From positions 210,230 through 274,229 of the forward strand of contig JACPEA010000010.1 of assembly GCA_016183765.1 (NCBI GenBank): 64,000 nucleotides of DNA, read 5' to 3'. How positions within the stretch are numbered: position 1 is the stretch's first letter; each line of letters opens with the position of its first letter. This document shows positions 51,063-60,134 of this stretch, piece by piece. The notes under the pieces were generated by a model, which made no database searches, had not been told where the DNA came from, and saw only the letters and a program-made list of their open reading frames with translations. This stretch comes from Bacteroidota bacterium. Its GTDB lineage: Bacteria > Bacteroidota > Bacteroidia > Chitinophagales > Chitinophagaceae. The position numbers were made by a program, and so were the translations under genes.

Positions 51063-52850
51063 TTATGATGGCAAAACATCAGCGCCGGTCATCGAAACTT
51101 CTACCTGTTTCAATCTCCCCTTTTCCAGTTTATACACCGTGTCACATCTTTCAACAGTGCTGAGTCTATGTGTGATTATTATAATCGTCTTGTTATGTTG
51201 CAATTCATTTATGGCCTGCATTACCCATTTTTCTGTTTCTATATCCAATGCACTTGTGGCTTCATCAAGAATCAACACTTCCGGATTATGGTACAAAGCC
51301 CTGGCAATACCAATCCTCTGTCTTTGCCCTCCGGATATTCTTACACCACGTTCTCCAACAATAGAATTAATGCCATCCGGTAATTCATTAACAAACTGGT
51401 TCAACTGGGCGATATCGACTGCGTTCTGCAAGGCAGTCATATCCACTTCGTCCTTTGCTACTCCGAATGCTATATTGGCGGCAATGGTATCATCTGTAAG
51501 GTAAATGGTCTGTGGCACATATCCGATCTGCTTCTGCCATTTACGCATACTGGTGGTAATATCAGTTTCATCAATTTCAATAGAACCGTTGTCAGGTTGA
51601 TAAAAACCAAGCAGGAGGTCAGCCATTGTGCTCTTACCTGCACCACTCTCACCAATCAGCCCGATCATATCATTTTTCTTTATAGAAAGTGATACGTTAT
51701 CCAGTAACTTAACCCCTGTTCCCGGATACCCAAAAGAAACGTTGTTAAACCTGATTACCTCTCGAAAAGTTATATCAATACCTGATTCCGGCGTTTCCGA
51801 TATATCATCGAATGACCGAACCTCGTTATACATTAATTTGATAACCGAATCGGCGTATCTCATTGTCTGTATTGCGCTCATTACTGAACCAATGGCTGGA
51901 ACCAGGCGAAACGCAGCGGCTACAAAAATACCGATTATGGGAAGCAATAAATGCAGGGGCCTCCCTATTATAATGATAAATGCCAGAAATAAGGCCAATC
52001 CAATAATTGCCAATAATTCAAGCAAGAGCCTCGGTACCTGTTGAAATACGTTTACTTTAATACCAATTCCAAAAGATTCGCTATTGTGGAATTCAAACTG
52101 TCGAATAAAGAAATTCTCACGGCCAAGTATCTTGATGTCCTTAACGCCATTTAATCCCTGCATCAGATGTTTGGACCGCAATGTATCATGGTGCTGCCTT
52201 TTATTTCCCCATACCACGAGTCGCTTCTTTATGAGTTTAAAATAAACAAATGCAAAGACAAAGAAAAAGGAGAAAATAAGTGATGCACCGGCAGGTTCTA
52301 CAATGAAAATACTTATAAATATACCCAGGAAAATAGAAATATTTGTCTGCAACAGCAATATGGCCTGAATTACCGAAGTAAACAGGTCAACTTCACCAAG
52401 TACATTCCTGTATAAAGCAGAAGAATTCCGCTGTATGTGAAAAGAATATGACTGGCGAAGATACCCTTCAAACAGCCTTCGCGAAAGATTCATAGAAATC
52501 CGTTGTGCGAATCTCGATTGTTTCCAGGTCAGGAAAAGAAGATATCCTGTCTTAGCCAGATAGGCCAGTACCATTACTCCAAGCAGGATCAATATGATTT
52601 GTGATTGTGTGGGGTTTCCTAAAAAATCGAGTATGTTTCTAAATGTGCTATTACCGACCAGTGCCTCAATTTTTGTCATAGCAATGATCATTGGAATGAC
52701 CATACCTAAACTGAGCATTTCGAGGAGCATACCTACAATCAACATACCCAATAATACAATCGCATCTTTTCTCTCTTTTGAAGAAAGGATAGAAAATAAC
52801 TTTCTAAGCAATCGAACCTCTTTCCTAGATTTATTATTCTTCATCACCAT
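51063..52850 (-). CDS. PglK/MsbA-like ABC exporter, putative lipid-linked glycan flippase
   Basis: 595 residues, one half-transporter. The membrane domain holds about six helices (roughly 30-330), then the ATPase domain: Walker A G-E-S-G-A-G-K-S-T (about 400), signature I-S-G-G-Q-R-Q-R-I-G (about 510) and Walker B V-L-I-L-D-E-A-T-S-A-L-D (about 525). PglK flips the lipid-linked diNAcBac-started heptasaccharide in Campylobacter. No Wzx/MATE-type flippase is visible in the window, while a PglC-like initiation enzyme is, so this protein is the best flippase candidate. It lies between PseB and PseC. Confidence 0.85.
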   Translation of the reverse strand: MVMKNNKSRKEVRLLRKLFSILSSKERKDAIVLLGMLIVGMLLEMLSLGMVIPMIIAMTKIEALVGNSTFRNILDFLGNPTQSQIILILLGVMVLAYLAKTGYLLFLTWKQSRFAQRISMNLSRRLFEGYLRQSYSFHIQRNSSALYRNVLGEVDLFTSVIQAILLLQTNISIFLGIFISIFIVEPAGASLIFSFFFVFAFVYFKLIKKRLVVWGNKRQHHDTLRSKHLMQGLNGVKDIKILGRENFFIRQFEFHNSESFGIGIKVNVFQQVPRLLLELLAIIGLALFLAFIIIIGRPLHLLLPIIGIFVAAAFRLVPAIGSVMSAIQTMRYADSVIKLMYNEVRSFDDISETPESGIDITFREVIRFNNVSFGYPGTGVKLLDNVSLSIKKNDMIGLIGESGAGKSTMADLLLGFYQPDNGSIEIDETDITTSMRKWQKQIGYVPQTIYLTDDTIAANIAFGVAKDEVDMTALQNAVDIAQLNQFVNELPDGINSIVGERGVRISGGQRQRIGIARALYHNPEVLILDEATSALDIETEKWVMQAINELQHNKTIIIITHRLSTVERCDTVYKLEKGRLKQVEVSMTGADVLPS

Positions 52851-52867
52851 ATTCGCTTTTCAGCTCC

Positions 52868-53890
52868 TTACCCGTTGTACGTTTCGTTAAAAGTCGGATC
52901 AACATGCTTTTTGATAAGAGACCTCAACTCCTCTACATTGAGCCATTCGGTATTGGACCCTGAATTATAAAAAAATCCTTCCGGCACTTTTTGAGCGTTA
53001 TACTTAATTTTAAATTCTTCAAACTTATAATTTGAAGCCTGTGGAAGAATTACGAAATATTCACCGATATCATAGGTCGTAAATGAATCAGAAATACTGA
53101 TCATTTCCTCATGAATTTTTTCCCCGGGCCTCACTCCTACTACCTCCTTTTCACATTCCGGTGCAATTGCATGAGCAAGATCGGTAATCCGGTAAGACGG
53201 AATCTTAGGAATAAAAAGTTCTCCGCCAAATGCATGCTCCATAGCATACAATACCATCCCAACGCCATCCTCCAGAGAAATATTAAACCTGGTCATTTCA
53301 AGATCTGTTATTGGTAAAATACCAGAGCTCCGTTTCTTAAGAAAGAAAGGAATAACAGACCCGTTCGAGCCCATCACATTTCCATAACGTACTACTGAAA
53401 ATCGAATATCTCTGTCACCTTTAATATTATTTGCAGCTATAAACAATTTATCAGATGTAAGCTTGGTTGCTCCATACAGGTTAACCGGAGCACATGCCTT
53501 GTCTGTTGACAATGCTACAACTCTCTGAACATTTGTCTCTAATGCAGCCCTGATAATATTTTCCGCACCACCGATATTGGTTTTGATACATTCATCCGGA
53601 TTGTACTCGGCGATAGAAACATGTTTCATTGCTGCAGCATGGATAATATAATCCACATCTTGGCAAGCCCGTTTTAAACGCTCATAGTCCCGTACATCTC
53701 CAATAAAAAATCTCAGGTTGGGATACTTTGCATGAGGATACTCCTGCGCCATCTGGAACTGCTTCTGTTCATCACGAGAATAAACAATAAGCTTCTTTAC
53801 CGTCGGCCATTGTTTCAATATTGTCTTAACAAAAGCCTTACCAAAAGAACCTGTTCCTCCAGTTATGAGGACTGTTTTTTTTTCTAACAT
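52868..53890 (-). CDS. pseB: UDP-GlcNAc 4,6-dehydratase (inverting)
   Basis: 340 residues, the short soluble PseB branch. NAD motif T-G-G-T-G-S-F-G-K-A (about 10-19), Y-S-R-D-E-Q-K-Q, A-A-A-M-K-H-V near 88, then S-T-D-K-A and the catalytic L-Y-G-A-T-K (about 137-141). G-V-R-P-G-E-K-I-H-E-E is present near the end. It makes UDP-2-acetamido-2,6-dideoxy-L-arabino-hexos-4-ulose, first step to pseudaminic acid. It is the first pse gene to be transcribed, 22 bp after the Wzz-like gene. Confidence 0.9.
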   Translation of the reverse strand: MLEKKTVLITGGTGSFGKAFVKTILKQWPTVKKLIVYSRDEQKQFQMAQEYPHAKYPNLRFFIGDVRDYERLKRACQDVDYIIHAAAMKHVSIAEYNPDECIKTNIGGAENIIRAALETNVQRVVALSTDKACAPVNLYGATKLTSDKLFIAANNIKGDRDIRFSVVRYGNVMGSNGSVIPFFLKKRSSGILPITDLEMTRFNISLEDGVGMVLYAMEHAFGGELFIPKIPSYRITDLAHAIAPECEKEVVGVRPGEKIHEEMISISDSFTTYDIGEYFVILPQASNYKFEEFKIKYNAQKVPEGFFYNSGSNTEWLNVEELRSLIKKHVDPTFNETYNG

Positions 53891-53912
53891 CTTTATTGAT
53901 TGAAGTACTTAA

Positions 53913-54992
53913 TTAATTATTATTGGAGTGTTTCCAGAAAAAACGAATTCCCAATATGAACGATATTAGGAAAAAGGTAATTATACCTGTTACAAAAAAA
54001 TACTTGATAGTTGAAGGTTTTTCACGCAATAATGGCAACACCGGTCTATCTAAGATAAAATACAAGGGTGTCTCTTTTCGCAATGATATTTTAGCCATTT
54101 CAAGACTTCCCATCACCTGAGCCAGCATCGCAGAGTTCGTTTGTACATCTATCTGTCGGCGGACAGAAGGTGTTTTAATTAGGCTCAGGGCAGGATTGGC
54201 ATTAAAAGTATTCTCAACAGTGAGAGCAACGCCCGAAATTGCAGAATTCAAACTGGCACGCAATGAATCTACCTGCCTTTCGAGTATTTCCACATTTATT
54301 TGTGATTTCTGGCTTTTTGTTTTGATATAAAAATCCGAAACAGTTTGTACAAGGTTGTCTACAAAAAGCTTTGAAAAAGTTTCGTTAGGATTTTTAAACT
54401 CAACCACAATAATAGATGTCTTCTTATCTTTTGGCGCAACATCCAGGTTGCTGAAAACAGATTTATACATCGTACGGAGAAGTGTAGCCTGTTCCGGCAA
54501 AAATTGCTCCTTATCAGGTTGACTCAAAAAATAATCTTTGGGAATCTGTTGCTTAACGCCTTTTCGTAAGTCACTGGAGTCGAGGTATATATCAGCAAGT
54601 GTTGTCGTTTTACCTTTAAATACAATTTTTTTTATCAGGGCATTTTCAATCAACTCCCGCGATTTAATCAACTCGATAAGATTCGCCTGACTGAATACAC
54701 CACTCGAGCTGCTGCCCATATCGATTCCGAACTGGCTGGCAATACTGCTTAGCCCCCCTCCGGTAGATGCTTTTTCCTCTTCTAATACGAATGATAGCGC
54801 TGCTACATATTGAGATTTTTGCAAAAATGCATATCCACCTGCTACAGCCGCCAACATAAATGAACCAGCAAAAAGAACCAACCATTTCTTTTTAAGATAT
54901 TTTATAAACAAAGCTATATTACCAATCAGATCTCTTAATAAGATCTCATCATCAGTGTTTGAATCTTGATATTTTATTTGATCTGCATTCAT
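53913..54992 (-). CDS. Wzz-like polysaccharide co-polymerase
   Basis: 359 residues. The first membrane helix is at about 36-55 (W-L-V-L-F-A-G-S-F-M-L) and the second at about 330-350, with a large periplasmic part between that has a helical stretch near 205-250. These are the features of PCP-type chain-length regulators. No cytoplasmic kinase domain follows the second helix, unlike Wzc. It is related to the partial gene at the left edge of the window. It lies 58 bp from wza and 22 bp from pseB. Confidence 0.85.
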   Translation of the reverse strand: MNADQIKYQDSNTDDEILLRDLIGNIALFIKYLKKKWLVLFAGSFMLAAVAGGYAFLQKSQYVAALSFVLEEEKASTGGGLSSIASQFGIDMGSSSSGVFSQANLIELIKSRELIENALIKKIVFKGKTTTLADIYLDSSDLRKGVKQQIPKDYFLSQPDKEQFLPEQATLLRTMYKSVFSNLDVAPKDKKTSIIVVEFKNPNETFSKLFVDNLVQTVSDFYIKTKSQKSQINVEILERQVDSLRASLNSAISGVALTVENTFNANPALSLIKTPSVRRQIDVQTNSAMLAQVMGSLEMAKISLRKETPLYFILDRPVLPLLREKPSTIKYFFVTGIITFFLISFILGIRFFWKHSNNN

Positions 54993-55050
54993 AAAATATT
55001 CTTGTCTAAGAGATTGAAGGAATTATAATAGGAACTTTATTGCATCGATA

Positions 55051-57510
55051 TTACAAACGGAGAATTGCTATGGCTACTCCTGCCAAACTCGCTAATGCAC
55101 TAGAAATACCAATAATTTCTCCCGTAGTCATCCTTTTTTTCTCTATTTTTTTCGGGATAATCAATTCACATCCCGGCATTATTCTTGGGTAAAACTTAAA
55201 GAATAAAAAATGTTTGGTAGTAGCCGCTTTACCATTGGCATATACTACGTAGGTTTTTTTACGCCAGGCATCCCCACTAAAACCTCCGGCATCAGAAATA
55301 TAATTTTTAAGCCTGTTTTTTTGCTGGTAAGGCACTTGGGTCGTCATTAATACAGCCCCGCTAATCTTAACTTGGCCATCAAATTTCGGGATCATCAATT
55401 CGTCTTTTGCCCGAACTATCAAATCTTCAATAGAGCCTGGTGAAGAGAGAATTGACGGAATGTCCAGCGGTATCTGGTCATATTCACGTATAATATCTTC
55501 TACCAGCATTTTTTTAGCAGCCGCTGACGTGTCATTGATATTTTTTCCCGCCTTACGAGCCACATCCTTGGATTTTGCTTTTTCTTCTTCGTTTCTATAT
55601 CGTCTCAGATAGGCTCCTTCGGGATACGCATCTGGCGTATAACCACCAGCCCTTCTCAAAATATCACTCACCCGTTCATTGCGGTTGTTCAAAACATATG
55701 GTCCCGGGTATTGCACCTGGCCAACTACAACAACCGTTTCCGGTATGGTATATCCAGCTTTGCGGCGTATGGTAATGACATCATAGGGTTGCAGGATCAT
55801 ATTGGCAACACTGGAAGATAAATCACCGGCTATTTCCGTATTAATTATGGTACTGGCCCGGTTATCAGTGACAGCAATGGAATCGCGTTTAATTAAACGG
55901 GCGATCTCAATCTTTTTAAAAGCCGCATCGGTAAATCCACCCGCTTGTAAGATCAGGTCCTTCAAACTCAGGTTCTCAACATATTCATATTGACCAGGTA
56001 ATCGTACTTCGCCCTGAATAGTTACTTTAAAAGGGTCCCGAAGATCCAGAATAGAACTAATCAGAACCTCATCTTCGCGTTGCAACAAAAGATTGTGCAG
56101 CGGATCATTGGCCAAGGCTTTTTTGATATCAAAAGAAACCATAGAGCGGGTCAGGTCCTCTTCTAAACGAAGTACTTGCCCCCTTCCAACGTAAGCGTCT
56201 TCCTTCAACCCATCGGCTTTCCTGATAAGGTCAGCTACTTTGAGCCCCTGGCTCAGAGAATACACGTCCGGCCGAAAAACAGAACCCGAGATACTCACTC
56301 TGTTTTCGAAGCGGTTTAAAATTTTAGACACTACAAAGACATCCCCTGCTTGCGGATGATAGCTGTTATAAGCAGTAGCTTCCAAATCGACCAATTTTCT
56401 TTCCTTTTCGTTGCGCTGGAATAATTTTACCGATTTCCGGTAGGCGGTATCGGTAAAACCCGATGCAAAAGCCAGTATTTGTTGAAAATCTTCACCAAGC
56501 AATACTTCAAAATAACCGGGTCGTTTGACCTGTCCTCTCAATTCAACACGGGTCTGATATGCTGGGATCCGGATCACATCATTGTCCTTCAAACCAATAT
56601 TGTCTGATTGATCCCCATGTAACAAGAGACGGTATAAATCAATCTTACGTAGGAGTTTGTTATCACGAATTAGCTCTATCTCGCGAAAACTACCGAAAGC
56701 CGTGGGACCACCGGCAACATATAAGGCATTAAATACGGTAGATAAGGATGAAAGCGTGTAATTACCTGGCCGATTAGCTCCGATGATCAGTACTTTAATA
56801 CTACGGATCTTACTTAATGTAACTGATAATTTAGCACCTCCCGATTTCAGGTAACCATATACCGTATTACCCATCACTATTTTTATTTTCTGCGTTGCCG
56901 CTTCAATCGTTAAACCCGCCACTTTAACCTGTCCCACGTTTGGTATATTGACAAACCCTTCCGCAGATACAAGCAGATCACCCTCATATTGCTGTACCCC
57001 ATACACAGAAACTATGATCTGATCGTCCGGCCCCAACACATAATTTAATGGAGTAGCCAGTTTCATATTGGGTTCAAAACTGGGAGATAACGAAGTATAT
57101 AATTCAGAGCCAAAAATCAGAGGGTCGACCAGAGTTTTCGGAGACTGCTCATTATACTTTCCGGTATTCAGAGAATCAGAACTATTATCCTTTTTTTCGG
57201 CAGAGTTTTTATCCGTTTTTAATTTCCCCGAACCGTCCTTATTAATCCCTGCACCGGTTTCTAAACGCTGTTTCAATTTGGTAAATTCTGCAGCAGACAT
57301 ACCTTTTGCCAATGCAGTCTGCTCGGCCTGGTCAATAGTCATACCCGAACTGGCTAACTGAGCCTTCAGTTTAGCAACATCCGCATCGCTTAACTGATCT
57401 ACACGAAGCTGGCTCAGGTCCTTGCCTTTTAATAAATCCTGCGCTTGCAATAATTCCGTACCACCCAATAGTAACAGTAAGACAAACAAGATTTTGAAAA
57501 ATTTATACAT
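55051..57510 (-). CDS. wza: Wza-like polysaccharide export protein with multiple SLBB domains
   Basis: 819 residues. Signal peptide (M-Y-K-F-F-K-I-L-F-V-L-L-L-L), then a low-complexity helical stretch (about 24-115) with K/S/D-rich linker. The Poly_export domain starts at about 150 (Y-V-L-G-P-D-D-Q-I-I-V-S-V-Y-G), followed by several SLBB beta-grasp domains (I see about six G-x-V-x-x-P-G-x-Y/F blocks), and a C-terminal hydrophobic segment (G-I-S-S-A-L-A-S-L-A-G). It is longer than E. coli Wza, as is common in Bacteroidota. It forms the outer-membrane exit channel. No lipobox Cys is seen at the signal end. It opens the long minus-strand run. Confidence 0.88.
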   Translation of the reverse strand: MYKFFKILFVLLLLLGGTELLQAQDLLKGKDLSQLRVDQLSDADVAKLKAQLASSGMTIDQAEQTALAKGMSAAEFTKLKQRLETGAGINKDGSGKLKTDKNSAEKKDNSSDSLNTGKYNEQSPKTLVDPLIFGSELYTSLSPSFEPNMKLATPLNYVLGPDDQIIVSVYGVQQYEGDLLVSAEGFVNIPNVGQVKVAGLTIEAATQKIKIVMGNTVYGYLKSGGAKLSVTLSKIRSIKVLIIGANRPGNYTLSSLSTVFNALYVAGGPTAFGSFREIELIRDNKLLRKIDLYRLLLHGDQSDNIGLKDNDVIRIPAYQTRVELRGQVKRPGYFEVLLGEDFQQILAFASGFTDTAYRKSVKLFQRNEKERKLVDLEATAYNSYHPQAGDVFVVSKILNRFENRVSISGSVFRPDVYSLSQGLKVADLIRKADGLKEDAYVGRGQVLRLEEDLTRSMVSFDIKKALANDPLHNLLLQREDEVLISSILDLRDPFKVTIQGEVRLPGQYEYVENLSLKDLILQAGGFTDAAFKKIEIARLIKRDSIAVTDNRASTIINTEIAGDLSSSVANMILQPYDVITIRRKAGYTIPETVVVVGQVQYPGPYVLNNRNERVSDILRRAGGYTPDAYPEGAYLRRYRNEEEKAKSKDVARKAGKNINDTSAAAKKMLVEDIIREYDQIPLDIPSILSSPGSIEDLIVRAKDELMIPKFDGQVKISGAVLMTTQVPYQQKNRLKNYISDAGGFSGDAWRKKTYVVYANGKAATTKHFLFFKFYPRIMPGCELIIPKKIEKKRMTTGEIIGISSALASLAGVAIAILRL

Positions 57511-57673
57511 AGTCTATTGTTGCTGTATTTTTAAAAGCCGTGATTTGAATAGCACTTAAGTCCGGATGATATATTTTTATAAATGTTCACAATACCCTAA
57601 TCCGGATATGACAATGTTTAAAAAACATGAGCCCTCTTATACCTCCTCAAGCGGGTTTTTAAATGAAGAGAAT
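57511..57673 (-). promoter_or_regulatory. Likely promoter region of the long biosynthetic run
   Basis: This 163-bp gap before wza is one of the few places wide enough to hold a promoter for the run to 9439. I found no clear TAnnTTTG box in it. The palindromic word tccgga occurs twice, at about 57561 and 57600, and could be a regulator site. Read-through from the regulator gene (57674-58255) is also possible. Confidence 0.3.
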
Positions 57674-58255
57674 CTAACCCTCGATCAAATCAATCACCAC
57701 CCCCAAGTCCATTAAATGCTCATCCTTAAATTCACCTACCGTAAACAAAGCCACCCTGATTTTTTTTCCAATCAGCGGTTCTGCTTTATCAATCAGTTTA
57801 TGAAGATAGGTTTTGTCAATATTTCCTACTATGACCAGGTCAATAAAACTAGAATTTTTGCCTTGCGCCAAGTCACCAGTGAGGTAGACTTTATCTACAT
57901 CCCCAAGTTTGGCAATTATCTGTTCGATAATTTGGTCTAGTCCCACATGTTGCAGAATGATATTCCGTAAAGAACCAAACAATGGATGACTCGTATTGAC
58001 CGAATAATGTTTGACTTTGGCTTTGGCATCTTCTTCCTGCATTTCAATGAGTTTCATGCCGGATAACTTTTTTAGTTCCAGACGAACCGTATTGCTGCTC
58101 ACACCCAATTCTTTTTCCAGTCCCCGTAAATATACCTTACTGGAAGGATTGAGTAATAGCTTGGTTAGCAGCCGAATGCGTATTTTGCCAGAAAAGAGAT
58201 GATTTAATAACAAAAGTCTCTTAAATATATTGTAGTGAAAGAACGGCTTCGCCAC
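57674..58255 (-). CDS. Winged-helix regulator fused to a degenerate nucleotidyltransferase domain
   Basis: 193 residues. A winged-helix part (about 25-90; L-R-G-L-E-K-E-L-G-V-S-S-N-T-V-R-L-E-L is the recognition region) is followed by a minimal nucleotidyltransferase-like part (about 120-190). In the latter the G-S pair is G-D (127-128) and the first metal Asp of the S-D-x-D motif is Phe (S-S-F-I-D, 135-139), so catalysis is unlikely. Such proteins open polysaccharide loci in Bacteroidota and probably control transcription. It lies just upstream of wza and is read in the same direction. The signal sensed is unknown. Confidence 0.75.
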   Translation of the reverse strand: MAKPFFHYNIFKRLLLLNHLFSGKIRIRLLTKLLLNPSSKVYLRGLEKELGVSSNTVRLELKKLSGMKLIEMQEEDAKAKVKHYSVNTSHPLFGSLRNIILQHVGLDQIIEQIIAKLGDVDKVYLTGDLAQGKNSSFIDLVIVGNIDKTYLHKLIDKAEPLIGKKIRVALFTVGEFKDEHLMDLGVVIDLIEG

Positions 58256-58832
58256 TCTGACCCCCAGATTAGGAAGCAGAATGACTTATTATTGAGTAGC
58301 TAAGCTAATGTAATTTTATTAATACTCCCACTACAATCCGGCTGTTTTTTTACTACATCATTTTATTGAAGGCTAAGATGCATGCCAGAAATATACATAT
58401 TATTTACTAATCGTATTATATTGATTATTAATAAAATAATTAAAAAATATCATCCAAGACCCTGGATAGCCAAATATTGAATACTATATCATTAAATTGA
58501 AATTTGGAAATAACACCCAGCGGGGGGAAAAGGTGTAGTGGTTGCAAATATAGGAACAGGGGATGGGTTTAAAAAAGAAAGCACGTTTTTTTTAGAAGAT
58601 TGATAATCATGGGGAAAGAAGAGATCAGGATGTGGCATTAGCTTGTTGGTCTTTAATCTCCCGCAGAGCGGAATCTTCGCTGCGATTTGACTTTAAACCT
58701 TCGCTCAAACAAGCATTATTAGCCTGGCCTATGACGTGATAATTTTTACTTGATAACATACTATCACTTAGGGCCCACTTTTGCCGAGAGGAGGGATATC
58801 TGTAGTATAAATCAGGTAACTAATTTCTTGCT
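58256..58832. other. Intergenic region without recognised gene
   Basis: 577 bp between the regulator start and the end of ugd. It is AT-rich to about 58500 and more mixed after. A minus-strand TATATTTG at 58553-58546 fits the Bacteroidota -7 box for the regulator gene, but I see no clean -33 partner. There are no repeat copies and no ORF of note. Confidence 0.45.
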
Positions 58833-60134
58833 TTACGGACGTCCGATACTTTCATAGTGGAAATCTAGGGCTCTGACCAGGTTCGTATCAAAGAGGTTCC
58901 TTCCATCAAAAATCAGTTTTTGTTTGAGCCTACCGCTAATCATATCAAAATCGGGTGTACGAAATTCACTCCATTCTGTAGCTATGATCAAAGCATCGGC
59001 ACCTTCTAAAGCCTGGTATTGGCTGCTTGCATAACTAATCTGTTCACCCAGTACTTTTTTTACATTGGGCATGGCTTCCGGGTCAAAAGCGATAATCGTA
59101 GCACCTTCTTGCATTATCGCCTCAATAATACTCAGTGCAGGAGATTCCCTGATATCATCAGTATTGGGCTTAAAAGCCAGTCCCCATAAAGCAAAATGTT
59201 TACCCGATAGGTCATTTTTGAAATAATCTTTAATCTTTGATACCAGATGGGTTTTCTGGGCGGCATTCACAGATTCAACCGCTTTCAGTATTTTAAAATC
59301 ATAATTTTCCTCTTCCGCCGATCGGATCAAAGCCTGAACATCCTTGGGAAAACAACTCCCTCCATACCCAATACCCGGAAATAAAAAGCGTTTACCTATC
59401 CGCTCATCGCTACCGATACCTCTCCTTACCATATCTACATCGGCTCCTAATTTTTCGCAAAGCAGAGCAATCTCATTCATGAACGATATTTTAGTAGCCA
59501 AGAATGAATTGGCTGCATACTTGGTAAGTTCGGCCGAGTTTTCATCCATAAAAATCACCGGGTTACCTTGTCGTACAAAAGGTGCATAAAGCTCGTTCAT
59601 TAATTTACGGACACGCTCTGACCGGGTCCCTATTACAACCCTATCAGGCTTCATAAAATCGTCCACCGCTACCCCTTCCCTAAGAAATTCAGGATTACTT
59701 ACCACATCAAATTCCACAGAACAATGGGCTGCAATCACGTTTTTTATCTTTGCAGCTGTACCTACTGGCACTGTACTTTTATCAACGATTACTTTATAAT
59801 CGGACAGTAATTTTCCAATTTCATCAGCCACCCCTAATACATACCGCAAATCTGCAGCCCCATTTTCTCCGGGAGGAGTAGGCAATGCAAGGAAAACGAT
59901 TTCAGCATCCTTTATCCCGTCGGCCAATCGGGCAGTAAAGACCAACCTTTCTTCCCGCAGGTTACGCAGGAAGATTTTTTCTAGACCAGGCTCATAGATT
60001 GTGATTTCACCGGCCGCTAACTTGTTTACTTTCTCCTGGTCAATATCAACACACACCACTTTATTCCCTGTTTCTGCAAAACAAGTGCCTGTTACCAATC
60101 CAACATACCCTGTTCCGATGACTGCTATCCTCAT
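58833..60134 (-). CDS. ugd: UDP-glucose 6-dehydrogenase
   Basis: 433 residues. NAD motif I-G-T-G-Y-V-G-L-V-T-G (about 5-15), E-P-G-L-E near 48, K-S-T-V-P-V-G-T-A near 119, Asn-Glu of the sugar site in K-I-S-F-M-N-E-I-A-L near 219 and the catalytic Cys in G-Y-G-G-S-C-F-P-K-D (about 258). It oxidises UDP-glucose twice to UDP-glucuronate in the cytoplasm. It has its own promoter match upstream (60167-60198). It supplies uronic acid that AsnB and the heparinase-like protein may act on. Confidence 0.92.
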   Translation of the reverse strand: MRIAVIGTGYVGLVTGTCFAETGNKVVCVDIDQEKVNKLAAGEITIYEPGLEKIFLRNLREERLVFTARLADGIKDAEIVFLALPTPPGENGAADLRYVLGVADEIGKLLSDYKVIVDKSTVPVGTAAKIKNVIAAHCSVEFDVVSNPEFLREGVAVDDFMKPDRVVIGTRSERVRKLMNELYAPFVRQGNPVIFMDENSAELTKYAANSFLATKISFMNEIALLCEKLGADVDMVRRGIGSDERIGKRFLFPGIGYGGSCFPKDVQALIRSAEEENYDFKILKAVESVNAAQKTHLVSKIKDYFKNDLSGKHFALWGLAFKPNTDDIRESPALSIIEAIMQEGATIIAFDPEAMPNVKKVLGEQISYASSQYQALEGADALIIATEWSEFRTPDFDMISGRLKQKLIFDGRNLFDTNLVRALDFHYESIGRP

